Of a stretch of DNA of 64,000 nucleotides, positions 13,749 to 25,750 are shown in pieces. Position numbers and translations under genes: made by a program. The notes beneath the pieces are model-generated. The model was not told the DNA's origin, did not search any database, and worked only from the letters and a program-made list of their open reading frames with translations. Each line of letters starts with the position of its first letter. The stretch's first letter is position 1. The DNA is from Cacajao melanocephalus (taxonomy: Eukaryota; Chordata; Mammalia; Primates; Pitheciidae), in contig CAUYLG010005444.1 in NCBI GenBank assembly GCA_963573385.1, forward strand, positions 1 to 64,000. Direction: 5' to 3'.

Positions 13749-14214
13749 AATTTCTTTTATTTTTAACTTTATTTTATTTTAGGTTCTGGGATACATGTGC
13801 AAAACGTGCAGATTTGTTACATAGGTAAACCTGTGCCATGGTGGTTTGCTGCACTTTTCAACCTATCACCTAGTATTAAGCCCAGCATTCATTAGCTATT
13901 TGTCCTGATGCTTTCCCTCCCCCGTATCCCCCAACAGGCACCAGTGTGTGTTGTTCCCCTCCCTGTGTCCCTGTGTTCTCATTGTTCAGTTCCCACTTAT
14001 GAGTGAGAACATGTGGCGTTTGGTTTTCTGTTCCTGTGTTAGTTTGCTGAGGATGATGGCTTTCAGTTCCATGGGACATGATCTCATTCCTTTTTATGGC
14101 TGCATAATATTCCATTGGTGTAGATACACCACCTTTTCTACCAACAATAGAGGAGCAGAGAGCCAAATCATGAATGAACTTCCATTCACAATTGCTACAA
14201 AGAGAATTTCTTTT
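13749..14214 (-). mobile_element. L1 3' end with inverted 5' segment (twin-primed)
   Basis: From about 13,758 to 14,138 the sequence is the reverse complement of an L1PA 3' end ('ggttctgggatacatgtgc' next to the tail, then the 3' UTR and ORF2 end). From 14,139 to about 14,206 it switches to sense-strand ORF2 sequence ('agagccaaatcatgaatgaa'), which normally lies further upstream in L1. A 10-base target duplication AATTTCTTTT flanks the whole unit at 13,749-13,758 and 14,205-14,214. This is the structure expected of one insertion event with a 5' inversion. Confidence 0.85.
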
Positions 14215-14215
14215 T

Positions 14216-14701
14216 TTAATAACCGAAAAGCAGTCAACGAAACATAGCTTTGATAAGCTCAAATAGCTTGTTTACATTTGCCAAATTCTGCTTTTTAGTG
14301 TGTGTGGATAACCCTTAAATGAACTGGTTTACTTAATAATCTACTTGTCAACAACACCAGAACCAGAAAATGTGAAACACAGTATTTGAGAATGATTGTG
14401 TTTAGTATACATGAGTGGTTGTATTTAAAAAAGCTTGCCTTCTAATTAGCGTGGTAGCCCCTATAAAATAGTCCTTTTTGGCTTTTAATAAATTTTAATA
14501 TAGGGTATACATTGGTAGTGATTAATATAGACCTCATTCCTATGGCATTTACTCATTTCAACCAGGCAATTGAGTCACTGAAAGAAGAGATGCAGGGTGC
14601 TAGACTGAAGTCCTGTGATAGGGATTGGATTCTGAGCTGCTCTCAGGGGAAGATTAAAATTGGAACAGAAAGATGAGAGAAAAGAGGCAAACAAAGTTTT
14701 C
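14216..14701. other. Non-coding, nothing recognised
   Basis: AT-rich sequence without a recognised repeat or gene. Confidence 0.4.
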
Positions 14702-15027
14702 AAAAAGTGGTCATGAGCCAGGCACGGTGGCTTACCCCTGTAATCTCAGTGCTTTGGGAAGCCAAGGAGGGCAGATCATCAAAGGTCAGGAGTTTGAGAC
14801 CAGCTTGGCCAACAATGGTGAAACCCCATATCTACTAAAAATATGAAAATTAACTGGGCGTGGTGATGCACGCCTGTAATCCTAGCTACTAGAGAGGCTG
14901 AGGCAGGAGAATCAACTGAACCCAGGAGGCAGAGGTTGCAGTGAGCTCAGATCATGCCACTGCACTCCAGCCTAGGCAACAGAGTGATATTCTGACTCAA
15001 AAAAAAAAAAAAAAAAAAGTGGTCATG
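14702..15027 (+). mobile_element. Alu SINE with target-site duplications
   Basis: Full-length Alu from 14,716 to an 18-19 base A tail ending near 15,018. The flanks match: AAAAAGTGGTCATG at 14,702-14,715 is repeated at the 3' side ending at 15,027. Confidence 0.96.
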
Positions 15028-15548
15028 GTGCCTGTGACACAGAAGGGTAAAAAGAAAGGCATAAATACTTACTATAGATATAAAAAAAAATAAAGCAGCA
15101 TTTTGATAATTGCTCTAAGTAGGGACAATTCTCACCTCATGAGTACATCTTAGGAGAGGGAGGCAAGTTTAAGAATCACATGTTTGAGAATGATGCTTTC
15201 AGGAAGAGAAAGGGCTGCATTTTCATCCACCTCCAATGAGGTTGTGAGGAGCAATTAGACCTCTTCCCCTCGTCCTGTGACAACTAAGCAGCTGTTAGAA
15301 TGTTATGTGCTATTTCATTTAAAAATTAAAAATAGAAAAAAAAATCCCATAGCATTGGAATTGGCCTGTTCTGTTGTGGGGGAGTTCCATGTCTGTGGAC
15401 AGATTTCTTTGTTATTCATGCTCCTTCCTGTAACTGAATACACAAAACAATAAATGACCCTGGCTCAGTTTCCATTCTATTTCTACCACAGTTATTCCCC
15501 ACAGAGTGTCTACTATCGATTTGCTTTCTCTCTGGAAGACATTTTTCC

Positions 15549-15549
15549 C

Positions 15550-15592
<43 letters not shown>

Positions 15593-15705
15593 CTCTTTCT
15601 CTCTTTCTCTCTTTCTCTCTTTCTCTCTTTCTCTTTCTCTCTTTCTCTCTTTCTCTCTTTCTCTCTTTCTCTCTTTCTCTCTTTCTCTCTTTCTCTCTTT
15701 CTCTC

Positions 15706-15743
<38 letters not shown>
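15549..15743. repeat. Large (TTTC)n/(CTCTTT)n/(CT)n microsatellite
   Basis: About 195 bases of pure pyrimidine in three phases: TTTC units (about 15,552-15,590), then CTCTTT units (to about 15,720), then CT units. All long open frames across it are artefacts of the repeat. Likely length-polymorphic. Confidence 0.97.
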
Positions 15744-16204
15744 CTGTTTCCTTTTATCTTCTTTTCCCAAATCATAGGGATTCTGGTGTTCTTTCCTACC
15801 TACTTTTTGTTCTATTTCTTCAATGAAGCCCATACCCAAGTAAGAACAGACTCATCATTAATAGACAAGGAATCCTGGAGATCATGTATTTATAATCAAA
15901 CCACACAGGTGAGAGTGAGGTGTTTTCTCTCTAAGGACTTTTCCTTAGCAGTGACATTTATGTGGAACCATCACACCCTCCCCTGCATTTTCTGTGTCTC
16001 TTGTCTGGATTTCCTCATTGGCTGTTTGAGGTTAAGAATGCATCTGGATTTAACTCAATAGATTCTGAGAAAAGTTGAGCGGTCCTAGAAAGTGGAAGTG
16101 GAATTAACTAAAGATCTTTAGGGTTAACGTTACCAAGGGCTGCGTTCCCTGCATTCATGCAGTGACTCATGCCAAGGATAGGCTTGCAGAAAGAATAACA
16201 ATGG
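15744..16204. other. Non-coding, nothing recognised
   Basis: Unique-looking sequence; a 91-codon open frame starting at 15,786 overlaps no recognisable domain. Confidence 0.4.
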
Positions 16205-16400
16205 TAGAACAAAAACAATGATAACAGCTATTGCATATCATAGCGAATGCCTACTTGATGCCAAACACTTTACAAACATTATCTCTAATCATTACAACTG
16301 TACTACTGGTGGGTGTTATTATCTCAGTTTGGAAATAAAAATCTTGGCTCAGAGAGGTTCAGTAAGAGTCCCAGGATTATTCAGGTAGGAAGTGGTTTTG
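16205..16400 (-). mobile_element. MIR SINE
   Basis: Minus-strand MIR order is visible: 'gatgccaaacactttacaaa', 'tctctaatcattacaac', 'ttattatctcagtttggaaa', then 'ggctcagagaggttcag'. Confidence 0.85.
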
Positions 16401-16639
16401 CTTGGATTTCTGTGCAAGCTCTCCTTGACCAAAGTACCCTTTGCTTTGCATTTTACTATCCTGGGAGGGTTTTGGAGAAGGATTTGCTTCAGGGAGCTCT
16501 TCCAGGAAATGGAAGGAGCCATTTTGCCATTTGGATGACCATAGACATTGAAGGACATGTCTGTTCTTAACATTGGACCTTTATAAAGTTAGATTTGTAT
16601 CCTGCAATTCCAAATCAGAAGATTTTTCTCATTTTCTTT

Positions 16640-16660
16640 GTTTGTTTGTTTGTTTGTTTT
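16640..16660. repeat. (TTTG)n simple repeat
   Basis: Five tandem TTTG units. Confidence 0.9.
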
Positions 16661-16704
16661 TAACAAAGAACTTTGCAACCAAATGTTTCTGGGAAGAGGA
16701 CAAT

Positions 16705-16965
16705 AGAAATAATAGTATAGTGGTTAGTGGATGGACTCTGAAGGTGAACCAGCTCAGTTCTTCATTCCAGCTCTGCAGCTACTGGTGGTATTACCAGGAC
16801 AAGTTGCTTACCAATTCTGTGCCTCAGTTTCTTCTTGGTATGATAAACATTAGAATAGTACTTATTTTCTGGATTATTGAGAGAATAGAGTGAGTTAATA
16901 TATGCAAAGCTCTCAGTGAACGTCACACACATAGAAAGTGCAGTATTAGCTATTATTATTATTAC
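16705..16965 (+). mobile_element. MIR SINE, near full length
   Basis: Runs from 'tagtatagtggttagtgg' through 'tggactctgaa', 'tgcctcagtttcttc' and 'gtgagttaatatatgcaaag' to the 3' end, where a later Alu inserted. Confidence 0.88.
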
Positions 16966-17262
16966 TTTTGAGATGGAGTCTTGCTCTATTGCCCAGGCTG
17001 GAGTACAGTGGCATGACCTCAGCTCACTGCAACCTCCACCTCCCAGGTTCAAGTAATTCTCTACCTCGGCCTCCTGAGTAGCTGGGATTATAGGCGCCTG
17101 CCACCACGTCCTGCTACTTTTTGTGTTTTCAGTAGAGACAGGGTTTCACCATATTGGTCAGGCTGGTCTCAAACTCCTGACCTCGGGTGATCTGCCTGCC
17201 TTGGCCTCCCAAAGTGCAAGGATTACAGGCATGAACCACCATGCCCTGCCTTAGCTATTATT
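16946..17262 (-). mobile_element. Alu SINE inserted at the end of a MIR
   Basis: Reversed Alu at about 16,965-17,250 with a short T-rich tail. The target duplication TTAGCTATTATT is at 16,946-16,957 and 17,251-17,262. Confidence 0.95.
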
Positions 17263-18824
17263 TTATGTTGTTTTTATTTATACCAATTGACATTCAAAAA
17301 TACATAGCAGTAGAATCAGATGATGGTTGGGGACTTCAGTACAATAGAAGTAAAACATAACTTTCATAATGATTCAACAAAATATTCAGTTTTTTATGCA
17401 TCAGATATAGTTGATCAAATTAAAATGAAGTATGGAGCTCAGCGTAAATCAATTTACTGTGCAGTAAAGTTGTTGTTGTGGAATCTGTTACTTAAACAAG
17501 GCCCCGGGTTGGAGCTTTGCAAAGTAGGCTAAGGGATGACCTAGGAGGCAGGACAGTAAACAACTGCAGAAACCATAGATCCAAGAGTTTGTAGAAACTG
17601 TAGAAAATGTAAATTTCAAGGGAGAGGCAACTCTCCTGTAGTTAACTTCTCTTTGGATTGCTTTGAGCTAATGCTTAGTGTTAATGCCTGGCAAATTCCA
17701 AACAGGGAAAAACATAGGGACGTTTCTCTCATCTTATATATGTTTAAAATTAAACTTGATTTGTCCATTAAGCAGTGCAGTAACAGGTTTTCTGACTTTT
17801 CATAAGGCATTAGAGAAATGATACATATCAAGAAGACGTTCTTTTGCAGAAGAACACTAATCAATGCTGAGAACATTTGCTATAAATTATTCACATTTGT
17901 TATAAACTACTCCATCCTTTTAAAAATTAACGGTACATAACCTATCATCTAGGAGCAAAAGTAGAGCTGCCTCACCTTGGAAGGTTTGATTAGGAGGGAC
18001 TGATTACAGTAAGAGAACAAATAGGATACTGAGATTGGAGCTCAGTGTCTTACGAGGTAGAAATCACGGAGCACCCATACATCTGATAAAATGTGATCTC
18101 TACTCCTTGTTGTGTGTTCTTTCACCACACATTAATATTTCATGTAACCATTTCAAAATAAAATTGTAATGTGAGTCATAAATCACAAAACCGTGGTAAT
18201 AAACCACTTTGGTTTATATTAGCTGCATGCGGATGATACTTAAGCATTTCCACCATTAGCATGGACTGTTTGAGCTTTCTATATACCACATTTGCTCTAT
18301 TTATTCCATTTTAAGTGGTAGGAATATGGAAAACAATGCTAAATCCACTCGTTAGTGATAAAACTATGCTATTTGTTCTCATAATTGATTTCATTTCAAC
18401 TTGGACCTGTGAAAATGATAGCACAGTTGAAAATGACAATATTATTGACCTTGTTTTAGCAAAGAACATGCCTTTTCCAGTGAGTCCTGCTGAGGAGTAA
18501 AGGAGGATCAGGAGAAAATAAAATATTGAAAGAAAAAGTAGAGTAATGCATTGAAGATTAGAATTATTTAATGTATAAATATGGTTTATACATATTAGTG
18601 AATGGCTTATTCCTTACATAAGCTCCTGAAATGATCCCGAAATGATGCCATTATAATGTATGATCTTGGTTGTCCTCTTCTGTAGCTTTTTCCTAGTGGA
18701 ATCTGTTCCACTTATTGCTCAGTATTATTGAAATGGTTAATATAATTATTATAATTCATACTATATAAAGAGGCTGGATAAAGTTATAGCTGAAAAATGT
18801 CTATATATACATATATACACATAT
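17263..18824. other. Non-coding, nothing recognised
   Basis: AT-rich unique-looking sequence without a recognised element. The short open frames carry no recognisable domain. Confidence 0.4.
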
Positions 18825-19188
18825 TTAATTGTACTTTAAGTTCTGGGATACTTGTGCAGAATGTGCAGGTTTGTTACATAGGTATACACGTGCCATGGTG
18901 GTTTTCTACACCCTTTAACCCATCATCTACATTAGGTATTTCTCCTAATACTATCCCTCCCCTAGCCCCTGACCCCCTGACAAGCTCTGGTGTGTGATGC
19001 CCCCCTCTCGGTGTCCATGTGTTCTCATTGTTCAACTCCCACTTATGAGTGAGAACATGCTGAGTTTGGTTTTCTGTTCCTGCGTTAGTTTGCTGAGAAT
19101 GATGGTTTTCAGCTTCATCCATGTGCCTGCAGAGGACATGAACTCATCCTTTTTATGGCTGCAGAGTATTCCACAGTATATATGTGCT
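18825..19188 (-). mobile_element. L1 3' end, 5'-truncated (L1PA-like)
   Basis: Reverse complement of an L1 3' terminus: 'ttaagttctgggatacttgt' at the tail side, the 3' UTR, and the ORF2 end up to 'ttccacagtatatatgtgc'. No open frame of note. Confidence 0.9.
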
Positions 19189-19191
19189 TAA

Positions 19192-19310
19192 GACAGTTGG
19201 AGTCTCATTTTGTCAAACAGTGGCACGATCATAGCTCGCTGCAGTCTCACACTCTTGGGTTCAGGCTATTCTCCTGCCCCAGCCCTCAAGTAGCTGAGAC
19301 TCTATCTAAT
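19192..19310 (-). mobile_element. Old Alu/FLAM fragment
   Basis: Degraded reversed Alu monomer: 'gttggagtctcattttgtc', 'gtggcacgatcatagctcg', 'ctcctgccccagccctcaa', 'gtagctgagactc'. It abuts the L1 5' end. Confidence 0.75.
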
Positions 19311-20447
<1,137 letters not shown>

Positions 20448-20654
20448 CTATAAAAAGAATGCATATGATGTTTCAGGTTTTATAATTTAACTTTACTGCA
20501 TCTTTGAAAGTACTGATATTTTTCTGCCCTTTATAATTTCCAGGGGACCCTACATTTTCATTGAACATAGATTTTCTTAAGAATTAGACAGAAGGTGATA
20601 TGAAGAAGCAATGTGTCTGAATTTTTAGGGAATGCAAACTTAAAAATGCATATA

Positions 20655-21302
20655 CAGTCAGCTCTTCATATCTGTGGGTTCTGTGTCCATGGATTCAATC
20701 AACTGAGGATCAAAAATAGTCAGAAAAAAAACATAGTAAAAAATAATACAAAATTTAAATATATAGTATAACAAATATTTACATAACATTTACATCATAT
20801 TAGGTATTATAAGTAATCTAGAGATGATTTAAAGTAGAGTCATGTACCCCATAATGACTTTTTGGTCAACAACTGACTGCATACAGGTGGTCCCGTAAGA
20901 TTTTGATACCTTGCTTTTTCTGCACTTTATCTATGTTTAGATATGCTTAGATACCCAGATACTTAGCATTTTGCTAGTTACCTACAGCATTCAGTACAGT
21001 ACCATGCTGTACAGGTTTGTCTCTTAGGAGCAATAGGCTGTACCATCCAGCCTAGTTATGTGGTAGGCTATACCATCTAATATGTGTAAGTACACTGTGA
21101 GGTTCATCCAATGACAAAACCACCTAACGATCAATTTCTTAGAAGCATCCCTGTTGTTAAGTAACACTTGACTACATAGAAGATGTGAAGATGTGTGTAG
21201 GTTATATGCAAATACTGTGCTATTTTATAGAAGGAACTTGAGGATTTGCAGATAATCCTCAGGGTCCAAGAACCAATCCTATATGGATACTGAGAGATGA
21301 CC
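20655..21302 (+). mobile_element. MER2-like Tigger DNA transposon, split by a second element
   Basis: Starts with CAGTCAGCTCTTCATATCTG, contains GTGGGTTCTGTGTCCATGG, and resumes after 21,176 with 'taggttatatgcaaatactg' and a terminal inverted end reading AGAGATGACCG. Target TA lies at 20,653-20,654, and a degraded CA follows. This non-autonomous TcMar-Tigger element (MER2 by motif) is interrupted at 20,837-21,174. Confidence 0.85.
20837..21174 (-). mobile_element. Tigger-type MITE (Tigger3-like) nested in MER2
   Basis: A 338-base element with imperfect terminal inverted repeats: GAGTCATGTACCCCATAATG at the left against TTGTTAAGTAACACTTGACTA at the right, and the internal GGTCCCGTAAGATTTTGATA and GTAGGCTATACCATCTA blocks. 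TA at 20,835-20,836 and a mutated CA after the right end are the target duplication. The subfamily name is from memory and is uncertain. Confidence 0.75.
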
Positions 21303-21304
21303 GC

Positions 21305-24300
21305 ACCTGGTGTCTTATAAAAGCTAAGGTAAGACCAGACCAGAAGAAGGTTAACCCAGCTGAGCATTTCTGCAGTTCTGGAGCAGTGAAGGGTTACTAC
21401 CCTGCCACACCATTTAACGCATGCCATTTGCTTTTATGGAGGGCAGAAGATTGCTGAATATTAGGTCACTGTGGCCAATAATAAAGCTGAGCTTTAACCT
21501 CAGAAAGGAATTTGGTCTTGATTTCAAGGCGGCATTTAAAACAATAACCCAACACTTTGGAGTACCTAAATGGATGGTGGAAACTACTAGAAAACCACAG
21601 GTAGTGTTTGCTCAAAAAGAAAGTGGTGGGAGGTGTGTGAAGGTAAGGGAAGGGAGAGGAGCCCCGAAGCCGCTGGAAGGGCACACAAGTGCTCCAGAAT
21701 TGCAATACTTATAACGATGAGGGACCTGTGAGAGGAGGAGGGTGACAACGGGAAAAGGTTGCGGCGAGAGAAGAACACGTTAAAAGATTCATGCGTGCAA
21801 AGCCTTGGGAGGATGTCCATGTCGTGTCAAGGTAACATCATTCTTTGAGAGAAAGGGTTCGGAGATGCAGCCGACTTCCCAACACAGACATCCCTTTCTT
21901 GTACCTATTTAAATGGCTGCTATCCATTTCCATCCCATTGCTGGACCCCCTGGCCCCATTAGCTCTGCAGGGAAAGAACAGAAAATGTCCTAGACAAGTC
22001 AAATGCTCTCCTGGCTGCACAGCAGTCCAGGTTTTAGATGCATCATTAAAGTTTGGGGTGAGTGCCATTTGTACTTTCAGAATGCCACGCTTCCCCTTGC
22101 CAGCACCCCAATCCCCATGTTGAAGAGGGCATTTGCCTGAGAGCACAGACTGGTGAATGAAAGCAGGGAGTGGTTACCTGTCTCTGCCTCTCACTTATTA
22201 CCTTTCATTGTCCATGTCACTCAGTCTGGTTGTGCAGGATGTGACTAGTTACTCAATGGACTCCTGCAGGGGTGCACCCCACCCATTTTGAGTCTCACAC
22301 TGACATTCATTTTTAAATTATTTCTCCCCTGAAACAAACTGAGACATAATTCCATGTCATAATAGAGACAAAAAGGAGTCCTCACTTCTTTTTGAAATAG
22401 AACAATATTTAGTCAATTTCTGGGATTTTTTTTTAACTGGACAGCGATATTGAAACGTGGATTGCCTTGGTTGCTTCTCATTGGAAGCTTGGTTTATTGT
22501 GGTTTACTTTCTAGTTTTTAATATAACTGGCTCCAGGAATAATGAACACTTGTAAAAGTGCCTTTATGCTCATCTCCTCAGTAAAAAGTCATTCTTTTCT
22601 TGACTTTAACTACAATTAAGCTGAAGGATTCACCTTTTAGTGAGCATTTTTAAAAGTCCCATGTAATGGATAACATGATGCAACTTATTTAGCGTGGGTT
22701 TAGGTGATGAAGAATTGGGAGTACTGTCAATAATTTTTCACCCACTGAAATGGAAACATCCTGTCCGTTGCATTTAGCTACTGAAAAACAATGGAAAAAA
22801 TGCATGTAATCCTTGGACTATCTGAAGTCAGATGTTGCTGTTTCTGTTCTTATTTAAAATAGTGTTTCCTAATTTTCTGTCTTTAGTATGGATGTCCCCG
22901 TAATAGTGTTCCTGGCACTATTCAAATCTAAAGCCTGAATTCGAATCTTTTTCCTAAGTTAATACAGGAAAAGGTCAAGGCCAAAGTCAAATCCAAGACA
23001 TCGGTCTCCATTTCAAAGATAGAAAGACTAAGGTGACTTTTGACATAATTTACATCTCACAAAATTATACAATATATTGCAATTGCTTGTTTATTAGATT
23101 AGGCCCTGGAACCAATAACAAAGTTCTTTGAAAATGTAAACAGTGAGGTATTGATTAAATCAGCCATGAGTGCATGTTGACTCCACAAAAATGCCAAAGC
23201 TTCTCATAACTCGGATCAGCACAATCCGATTCCTTTTATCCTCACCTCCTTTTAAAATTGTTTAAGCAATGTTACCACTTAATTGCTAACCCATCTGTAG
23301 CAGGAAACAATTATTCTGAATAAGCCCACGTACCACACTGGTTTTCCAGCAGATTATTTAAAAACAATATTTCCTTAAGATAACAATTTTGATAATGATG
23401 CAGGAAGGAAATATATTTGCAATTAAACGAACATGCTTTAGCACAACAAGCAATAAAAAGCTTAACACTGAGCCTTTGTGAATTAAATGCCTTAAATGCC
23501 GGAACAACATTGGACAAAAGTCATGGTTCTGCTGACACATTTATTTCTCAGTAAATGAAGACTGTTTAGGTTTAATGCATTTGTGGTTAGCAATAGTTTA
23601 AAAGATCAATGTAAATTCGTTCTGAACTAGTAAATAAGGCTTTAATGAAACTTCTAACAGCATGCTCTCACACCTTAGGTCTCTTCATCATTTCGAGGTG
23701 ACACAGCAGGATTCGTCTTGAGTTTGATGACACACAAACAATGTTATGAAGTGTTTGACAGATTTTATTTGATGTTTATTTGATTTATGGGGTTGATATT
23801 GGATTTCAGCATCTCCTTATCAGCCTTTTGTTTATGCTTTGCAGAGTGCTTATGAAGATAGTTTCTTCTAAATGTGCTTATTAATATAGTATATATATAT
23901 ACTATTAATGAAATGCAGTTTGGGACTGGGATCATTAAACATTTCCACTCCGCTAAATGAGGTAATGTATGAGAAAGCACTTTGCAAACTGTAAAGCCAT
24001 ATACAGATGTTAGTTATCATAATTATTGTTGTTACAGGAAACTTGGGTTTTATGTATTATTATTCTGTTTTCCTTTAACAGTTAATTCAAAGAGTAAATA
24101 CAGACAACCAATTTCCTTAAAAACCTGCTGCAGCTTTTTAAACAGTTCTGAGCGTTTCATTAGGGTTTATTGTAAGTCATGCATGATGCTATTAATTTAG
24201 TTTAGGCTTAAAAAAATCGACTGACACAGTAAACATGAGTTGTAACATTAAGCTTTGCCAACATGAAACTTGCTTAAGAAGGTGCTGAAACTTTCACCTG

Positions 24301-25527
24301 GGTCTTGAAACCATGAAAAGAAGCACATCCAAAAGTTCTTCTGTGAGTTGTCAAGATGCTGCCTGTTCTCTTTTCAGTCTTCCCTGTTAATTTCCCTTTT
24401 CTGTCCTTCACAGATGAGGAACTGCATGAGTTACTTTGTGGGGATGCAATGAAAGGGATTTTTTTTTCTTTCTTTCTCTGTTTCTTTTTTAATCTGGTTG
24501 AGGAGAGATGTAGGGATTGGAAGACGTTCACATGACTGTAAATAAAAGTCAAGGTAAAATTGTTGAGGTGAAAACAAATTATTTCTTGCATTAGAATTTG
24601 ACTCTTCCCTTAGCGATGGGAGGAAAGCTTGGCAAATCTTATAAACCGTCAAAAAACTTACCTATGGAAATGGATGATCATACTTTCTGTACAATACCCA
24701 TCTATGGTAAATCAAGAGTTCAGTTTATTCTTTGTCATGTAAACCTCACAATAGGATCATACTGTTTTTTTTTTCTTCTTGGTTTAAACATGTAATGAAC
24801 ACAAAAGAAATTACTAATGATTTATTTGATATTTAAACAAATGAAGCAAATATTTTAAATAAATAAAGAAACTCATTACCCAGTTCTAGGGCTTGGGATA
24901 TACCAAATGCTCTTACTTGATGTATAGCTAAGAAGAAAACTTAAAGGCTAAATGGCAAATGAGTGGAAAGTACTTCTTTCCCTTGGTAATTCATACCCTA
25001 AAAGTGTTTCAGATGTAAAGCTTGTTAGTAGAGAAATACTGTATCATGGCACATCCACTAAGAGGAGTAAAATAAACATGGTTGTATGTGACTGGAAAGT
25101 AACAAAGCACAAATAACTAAACAAACAAACAAGCAAACAAACAAAAACTACAGCAAAATATGGGAGGCATTAACAGAATTATACAATCCAGCAGTGCCAG
25201 CGCTAAGTTTTTCACAACTAAGCATTCAAAGGTAACTTAACTGTGGGGCCTATCAGCTCATTTAGATATATATCTCAATCCCAGAGAGCTGCCCAGAATT
25301 CTGGTGGGACAAGAAGGGCTTAATGTCATCAGTTTCGGTATGCTGGCTCCATTTCAGAATTACTCTGGCCTTATTGAAACAGTCCCTATTGTCTTAACTC
25401 ATGTTAATATTTGAGACTCCATTTTCCACTCTAAAATTTCTTTTACATAATGCATTCCTTTCTAGCAAGTTCTATAATTAAATTCATATAATTTTATAGC
25501 TTTTTAATAACTTACTTTTATCTTTGA
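21305..25527. other. Repeat-poor non-coding tract
   Basis: More than 4 kb without a recognisable Alu, L1 or LTR. The segment 21,420-22,140 has several overlapping open frames of 77-102 codons on both strands, none resembling a known family. I see no convincing exon. Such a tract could contain conserved regulatory DNA, but nothing in the bases alone proves it. Confidence 0.4.
25118..25146. repeat. (AAAC)n simple repeat
   Basis: Tandem AAAC units with one AAGC variant. Confidence 0.85.
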
Positions 25528-25750
25528 TAGCAGCTACTATTTCTTGAGAGTTTACAATATACTAGGCGCAGGGCAGTGTGCTTTAATTACATTTGTCTTA
25601 TATCACCTTCAGAATAATCCTATAGAATCATTATTGTCCCCATTTTCAGGTAAGGTAATTGAGGTAAAATGGGGTCAAAGTGAAGGTCACACAGCTAAGT
25701 AATGACACAGCTAGGGTTCATTTCAGTATCTGTCCTGCACTACTGCCTAT
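25528..25750 (-). mobile_element. MIR SINE
   Basis: Minus-strand MIR: 'ttattgtccccattttcagg', 'tgaaggtcacacagctaag', then a degraded end. Confidence 0.85.

Noticed and set aside
13876..14262. 128-codon minus-strand open frame containing GVSTPMEYYAAIKRNEIMS
   Set aside because: This is the C-terminal end of L1 ORF2 plus 3' UTR read through an inversion junction; not a host gene.
15416..15839. Several 106-119 codon open frames on both strands rich in Ser/Phe/Leu or Arg/Glu/Lys
   Set aside because: They are translations of the TTTC/CTCTTT/CT microsatellite in different frames; no independent coding signal.
25118..25146. Regular repeat checked as a CRISPR-like array
   Set aside because: Simple AAAC microsatellite without spacers; eukaryotic context.
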